From the NCBI GenBank assembly GCA_037045045.1, contig JBAOHL010000002.1, positions 310,001-374,000 on the forward strand: a stretch of DNA of 64,000 nucleotides. Direction: 5' to 3'. The notes below the pieces were generated by a model. The model made no database searches. It was not told the DNA's origin and was given only the letters and a program-made list of their open reading frames with translations. The DNA comes from Phosphoribacter sp037045045. Its GTDB lineage: Bacteria; Actinomycetota; Actinomycetes; Actinomycetales; Dermatophilaceae. Of this stretch, positions 60,402 through 64,000 are shown in pieces; the stretch's first letter is position 1, and the number at the start of each line of letters is the position of its first letter. The translations under genes were made by a program, and so were the position numbers.

Positions 60402-61709
60402 ATGACCGGTGGCCGGACGCTGTGGATCGACGCCACGGCGGGCCTCGCCGGGGACATGCTCGTCGCGGCCCTGGTCGACGCCGGAGCCAGCCGTGCGGCC
60501 GTCGAGTCGGCCGTCGCCGCTGTCGTCCCCGAGGTCCGACTCAGCTGGGCGACGGTCTCTCGGGCCGGCATCCGCGCCTTGCGCTTCGTCGTCGCTCCCG
60601 GCTTCCCCTCCCCCACCCGCCACCTCGCGGACATCCTCGACATCCTCGCGTCGGCAGCGCTGCCGGCAGAGGTCGAGGGCCTGGCCATCGCCGTGGTGAA
60701 GCGACTGGGCGCCGCAGAGGCGGCCGTCCACGACGTCCCGGTCGAGACGGTCCACTTCCACGAGGTGGGCGCGTGGGACTCGCTGGCCGACATCGTCGGG
60801 GGGTGCGCCGCCCTGGTCGACCTCGGCGTGCCCGACGTCCGGCTCAGCACCGTGGCGTTGGGCTCGGGGCGCGTCGCCACCGAACACGGCGATCTCCCCG
60901 TGCCAGCCCCCGCGGTCGCCCAGTTGGCCCGAGGCTGGATCGTCAGCGGGGAAGGCCAAGGCGAGTCGACGACGCCGACCGGGCTCGCGCTGGCGACGAC
61001 GTGGGCCTGCCTGGACGTCGCTTCGAGCCCGCCGGATTCGGGTCGCCAGGGTCCGATGCCGCTCGGGCGGCTCGTCGCCGTCGGGATGGGCGCGGGAGCG
61101 CGCGACGTCGACGGTCGACCCAACGTCGTGCGTGCGGTAGTGCTCGACCGGGTCGACGAGGACGCGACCTCGTCGGAGACCCTCGTCGAGTTGGCGGCGA
61201 ACGTCGACGACCTCGACCCACGCGTCTGGCCGACCGTGCTCGCCGCGCTGCTCGACGCGGGCGCGCTGGATGCCTGGCTCTCCCCGACGGTGATGAAAAA
61301 GGGTCGACCCGGGCACACCCTGCACGCGCTGACCTCGCCGGCACGGGCCCGGGACCTCGTCGACCTCGTCGTGCGGCATACCACCACGCTCGGCGTCCGA
61401 GCGACGGTGGTGGAGCGGACCGCCGTGGCGCGCGGGTGGGTGGACATCGACGTGCTCGGCAGGTCGGTACGCGTCAAGGTGGCCCATCGCGCAGGTCGGG
61501 TCCTCGGGGTGACTCCGGAGTTCGACGACGCCGAACGAGTGGCCCGCGAGGGCGACGTGCCCGTCCGTCACGTCCTCGGTCTGGCGGCCGCCGCGGCCAC
61601 CGCGGCGGGAATCGTCCTCGACGCGCCCGTTCCTCCGGGTCTACGTCCGGAGCAGCCCGATTCCGCCGGGACTCAGGCGCCGCCGGGCGGATCGGGCTCG
61701 GCGATCTGA
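60402..61709 (+). CDS. larC: Nickel insertion protein LarC (single-chain form)
   Basis: A 435-residue protein of nickel-pincer-nucleotide (NPN) cofactor synthesis. LarC inserts nickel, using CTP, into the cofactor of lactate-racemase-type enzymes. Signatures: LWIDATAGLAGDMLVAALVD, AEAAVHDVPVETVHFHEVGA followed by WDSLADIVGG, and in the C-terminal half LAANVDDLDPRVWPTVLAAL and KKGRPGHTLHALTSPARARD. In Lactobacillus larC is made by a programmed frameshift; here it is one uninterrupted frame. It is convergent with larB, overlapping by 37 bp. Confidence 0.9.
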   Translation: MTGGRTLWIDATAGLAGDMLVAALVDAGASRAAVESAVAAVVPEVRLSWATVSRAGIRALRFVVAPGFPSPTRHLADILDILASAALPAEVEGLAIAVVKRLGAAEAAVHDVPVETVHFHEVGAWDSLADIVGGCAALVDLGVPDVRLSTVALGSGRVATEHGDLPVPAPAVAQLARGWIVSGEGQGESTTPTGLALATTWACLDVASSPPDSGRQGPMPLGRLVAVGMGAGARDVDGRPNVVRAVVLDRVDEDATSSETLVELAANVDDLDPRVWPTVLAALLDAGALDAWLSPTVMKKGRPGHTLHALTSPARARDLVDLVVRHTTTLGVRATVVERTAVARGWVDIDVLGRSVRVKVAHRAGRVLGVTPEFDDAERVAREGDVPVRHVLGLAAAAATAAGIVLDAPVPPGLRPEQPDSAGTQAPPGGSGSAI

Positions 61710-62362
61710 GCGGCCAGATGCCCGGCTCCGAACCCGTTGTCGATGTTGACGACGGCGACTCCTGGGGCACACGCGTTGAGCATCGTCAACAGTGCAGCGA
61801 GCCCCTCGAACGCCGCTCCGTATCCCACCGACGTGGGCACGGCGACCACGGGGGCCCGCACGAGTCCGGCCACGACGCTCGGCAGCGCGCCGTCCATGCC
61901 GGCGACGACGACGAGGACTCGAGCGCGCCGCAGCAACTCGACCTTGCCGACGATCCGATGCAACCCGGCGACCCCGACGTCGACGACGAGCTCGACGGGT
62001 CGCCCGAGATAACGCGCCGTGAGCAGCGCCTCCCGGGCCACCGGCAAGTCCGACGTGCCGGCCGCAGCGACGACGACCAGACCCCCGGTCGGGGCCGGGG
62101 GCTGCGGCGGCCAGGCGAGCAGGCGGGCGCCCTCGTCGTATGCCGCGTCGGGCAGCGCGGCGAGGACAGCAGCGGCGTGTTCCGGGGCCGCCCGCGTGAA
62201 GAGGGCGACCGAACCGGTTGCCGCACCGGCGACGGCCGCGGCGATCGCGCGGACCTGGTCGGGCGTCTTGCCCTCGCAGTAGGTCGCCTCGGGGTAGCCA
62301 CGGCGGGCGGTTCGCGCCCAGTCGAGTTCGGCGACGCCCACGAGCGATGGGTCCTCGCTCAT
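61673..62362 (-). CDS. larB: NPN cofactor biosynthesis carboxylase/hydrolase LarB
   Basis: A 229-residue protein with an N-terminal GYPEATYCEGKTPDQVRAIA and a PurE-like (AIR carboxylase) domain: VVVAAAGTSDLPVAREALLT, VDVGVAGLHRIVGKVELLRR, VVVAGMDGALPSVVAGLVRA and VAVPTSVGYGAAFEGLAALL. LarB carboxylates and hydrolyses nicotinic acid adenine dinucleotide to start the cofactor. Its ATG overlaps the larE stop (ATGA). Nothing marks it as damaged. Confidence 0.9.
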   Translation of the reverse strand: MSEDPSLVGVAELDWARTARRGYPEATYCEGKTPDQVRAIAAAVAGAATGSVALFTRAAPEHAAAVLAALPDAAYDEGARLLAWPPQPPAPTGGLVVVAAAGTSDLPVAREALLTARYLGRPVELVVDVGVAGLHRIVGKVELLRRARVLVVVAGMDGALPSVVAGLVRAPVVAVPTSVGYGAAFEGLAALLTMLNACAPGVAVVNIDNGFGAGHLAAQIAEPDPPGGA

Positions 62363-63261
62363 CCCCGCTCCCGGTCCAGCGCCGCGAGGGTGAAGGCGCC
62401 CGACTGCAACCCGGCGGGGTCGACGAGGACCTCCCGGAAACCGGCGGCCCGGAGCCTCGTGACCAGGCGGCGGTGCAGCCGCGGATCCCGCACCCGGGGC
62501 AGGTCGGCCAGCGGCAGTTCGACCCGGGCGAGCTCGCCGTGGTGGCGGACTCGGCACTCGCGGAATCCCAGGTCGTGCAGCGCCGCCTCGGCGACTTCGA
62601 TCTCTCGCAACGCCTCGGGCGACACCGGCGTCTGGTGCGGGATTCGCGAGGCGAGACACGGTGCGGCCGGCTTGTCCGCTCCGGGGACCGCCAGGAGCCA
62701 GGCGACCGCTCGGACGTCCGCCTTGGTCAAGCCCGCTTCGGCAAGAGGGGCGCGGACTGCGTGCTCGACGGCCGCCACGGATCCCGGTCGGTCGGCGCGG
62801 GCGGCGTCGTCGGCGTTCTCGCCGTATGCCAGCGAGGTGAGACCGAGGCGCTCGACGACCTCGTCCTCGATCCGGGTGAACAGCTCGCTCTTGCAGTGAT
62901 AGCACCGGTCCGCGGCGTTTGCGACGTAGGCCGGGCGCTGCGCCTCTCGCGTGGTTACTTCGACGAGCGGCGCGCCGAGGACGTCGGCGACCTCGTGGGC
63001 CCAGACTCGCTCGGACTCGGCCAGGCTCGGCGACACCCCGAGCAGGGCCACGACGTGGTCCGGTCCGAGTTCGGCCATGGCGAGCGCGAGCAGCACCGAC
63101 GAGTCCACGCCGCCCGAGAAGGCCACCCCGAGGCGCGGTATGCCGCGCAGCAGCGCCCGCACTCGGTCGACGGCGTCGGCGACTCGGGCCGGGGGTACGT
63201 CGGCGCGGGAAACGTCGGAGTGGGGCTGGCGGGCTGTCGACCGGGGCGGACCGACCCTCAC
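62359..63261 (-). CDS. larE: NPN cofactor sulfur transferase LarE, three-cysteine form
   Basis: A 300-residue PP-loop ATPase (FSGGVDSS at residues 48-55) that adds sulfur to the pyridinium dicarboxylate made by LarB. Key parts: NAADRCYHCKSELF with Cys 120 and 123, and APCLASRIPHQTPVS with Cys 202. The single-Cys enzyme of Lactobacillus gives up its own sulfur, while enzymes with these three Cys bind an iron-sulfur cluster and act catalytically; the latter is predicted here. GTG 63259-63261 overlaps the stop of the beta-glucuronidase gene by four bases, so they are translated together. Confidence 0.88.
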   Translation of the reverse strand: MRVGPPRSTARQPHSDVSRADVPPARVADAVDRVRALLRGIPRLGVAFSGGVDSSVLLALAMAELGPDHVVALLGVSPSLAESERVWAHEVADVLGAPLVEVTTREAQRPAYVANAADRCYHCKSELFTRIEDEVVERLGLTSLAYGENADDAARADRPGSVAAVEHAVRAPLAEAGLTKADVRAVAWLLAVPGADKPAAPCLASRIPHQTPVSPEALREIEVAEAALHDLGFRECRVRHHGELARVELPLADLPRVRDPRLHRRLVTRLRAAGFREVLVDPAGLQSGAFTLAALDRERG

Positions 63262-64000
63262 GCGACCGGGCCCCGCTCGGTGGGGCGGGTCCACCGCTCC
63301 CGCAACGCGAACGCCGCCACCTTGGGTCGCCGGTCGCGGGTGAAGACCCCCTTCTTGTTCCCGTCGACGCGCATGATCCCCGGCGTGGTCATGAAGTCCG
63401 CGAAGTTCCACACGTGCTCGCCGACCACGGCGTCGTTCGCGTCGAAGACCCGATGGTTCATGTCGAGGTAGTCCCGTTGGTACTCCTCGCTCCACGGTTG
63501 GGGAGTCAGCGAGTGAAGGCCCGCGAGAGTGTCCGCACCGTATTCGGTGATGATGATCGGTTTACCCTCGGCAGCCCACCCGGCCAGTTCCGCCGCGAAG
63601 GCCACCTCGGCGCTGGCCAGGTCACCGGTGTGGGTGTACCAGCCGTAGTACCGGTTGATCATGTGGACGTCGGCGAACTGACTGACCCGGCACTTGCCGT
63701 GCGGGGCGAGCATGACGTTGACGAAGCCGACCGGCCGAGTCGGGTCTGCTTCGCGGGCGACGTCGAACAGCGGCCGGAAGTACTCCTGCGCCGCCTCGGT
63801 GTCCGACTCCGGTTCGTTGGCGATGGACCAGAGCACGACGCACGGGTGGTTCTTGTCCCGGGCGACGAGCTCGCGGATCGCCTGGGCGTGCACGGCCTGG
63901 GTCTGGGCGTTGGCCGTGTCCGGCGAGAACGTCGGGTGGCCCTGTTCGCCGAAGATGCCTCCGCCGATTCCCATGTTCAGCCCCACCGCGGCGGTCTCGT
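63258..64000 (-). CDS. uidA: Beta-glucuronidase-like GH2 glycosidase, C-terminal part
   Basis: The C-terminal about 247 residues of a glycoside hydrolase family 2 enzyme; the start lies beyond the window. The acid/base Glu is in VVLWSIANEPESDTEA and the nucleophile Glu in IIITEYGADTLAGLHS. NRYYGWYTHTGDL, NHRVFDANDAVVGEHVWNFA and FMTTPGIMRVDGNKKGVFTR are typical of beta-glucuronidase. It frees glucuronic acid from glucuronides. Its stop overlaps the larE start, which joins it to the nickel-cofactor genes. Confidence 0.85.
   Translation of the reverse strand, partial: ETAAVGLNMGIGGGIFGEQGHPTFSPDTANAQTQAVHAQAIRELVARDKNHPCVVLWSIANEPESDTEAAQEYFRPLFDVAREADPTRPVGFVNVMLAPHGKCRVSQFADVHMINRYYGWYTHTGDLASAEVAFAAELAGWAAEGKPIIITEYGADTLAGLHSLTPQPWSEEYQRDYLDMNHRVFDANDAVVGEHVWNFADFMTTPGIMRVDGNKKGVFTRDRRPKVAAFALRERWTRPTERGPVA

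Noticed and set aside
60402..61709. Programmed frameshift in larC
   Set aside because: The gene is one open frame of 435 codons, with both halves joined; no slippery site is needed.

Overview
The window is very GC-rich bacterial DNA, densely packed with genes on both strands. It looks like an actinobacterial chromosome, probably Micrococcales in the Intrasporangiaceae/Dermatophilaceae range. The evidence is a set of lineage-typical families (DUF2530, DUF3027, DUF3263, DUF3349, DUF6318, an orphan WXG100 protein, HelD, an F420-dependent glucose-6-phosphate dehydrogenase, a stand-alone CIRCE-controlled GroEL) plus frequent GTG starts. The family assignment is inference. No rRNA, tRNA, phage, transposase or CRISPR array was recognised.

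Layout. 1-12.4 kb: housekeeping genes (GNAT fragment, MFS exporter, pdxH, second citrate synthase, serC, PAP2 phosphatase, AzgA-type purine permease, a left-handed beta-helix protein, DUF2530/DUF3027/cold-shock block). 12.5-19.2 kb: a frameshifted HMG-CoA lyase gene, a PaiB-like protein, an HtrA protease ending in a perfect hairpin, and a NarL-type two-component operon with a DUF4097 protein. 19.2-28.1 kb: HelD with a hairpin over its ribosome-binding site, HD and NUDIX hydrolases, WXG100, groEL with two CIRCE operators, a glutamine amidotransferase, fdhD and a HIT hydrolase. 28.3-43.5 kb: a PiT phosphate transporter behind a PHO-box-like repeat, DUF3349, DUF3263, HAD phosphatase, uracil-DNA glycosylase, SGNH hydrolase, acyl-CoA dehydrogenase, an ECF42-type sigma factor with its DGPF partner, cobU-cobS, an ATP-dependent DNA ligase, csoR and fgd.

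44.1-54.8 kb holds an esterase and a homoprotocatechuate (4-hydroxyphenylacetate meta-cleavage) cluster: gabD-like gene divergent from hpaG(FAH-RraA fusion)-dapA-like-hpaE-hpaD, then a GntR regulator and an MHS transporter. Three near-identical palindromes in front of the catabolic genes and the regulator look like its operators. 54.8-59.4 kb has a patatin, a DUF2202 protein, an OmpR-type two-component pair and a Cys-rich peptide behind a near-perfect CsoR-type operator, which together suggest metal (copper) handling. 59.4-64 kb carries larC facing a uidA-larE-larB operon: nickel-pincer cofactor synthesis coupled to a beta-glucuronidase that runs off the window end.

Two genome-scale signals stand out. 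First, the octamer CGGCATAC/GTATGCCG occurs about 80 times by hand count where base composition predicts roughly two to three. It is present on both strands and in all reading frames, and forces rare codons (GCA, TAT, ATA, GTA). Its density resembles known DNA-uptake or other dispersed recognition sequences, and I know of no description in such bacteria. Second, several intergenic regions carry short tandem arrays (17, 22, 25, 51-53, about 59 and about 140-145 bp periods), some derived from neighbouring gene ends.
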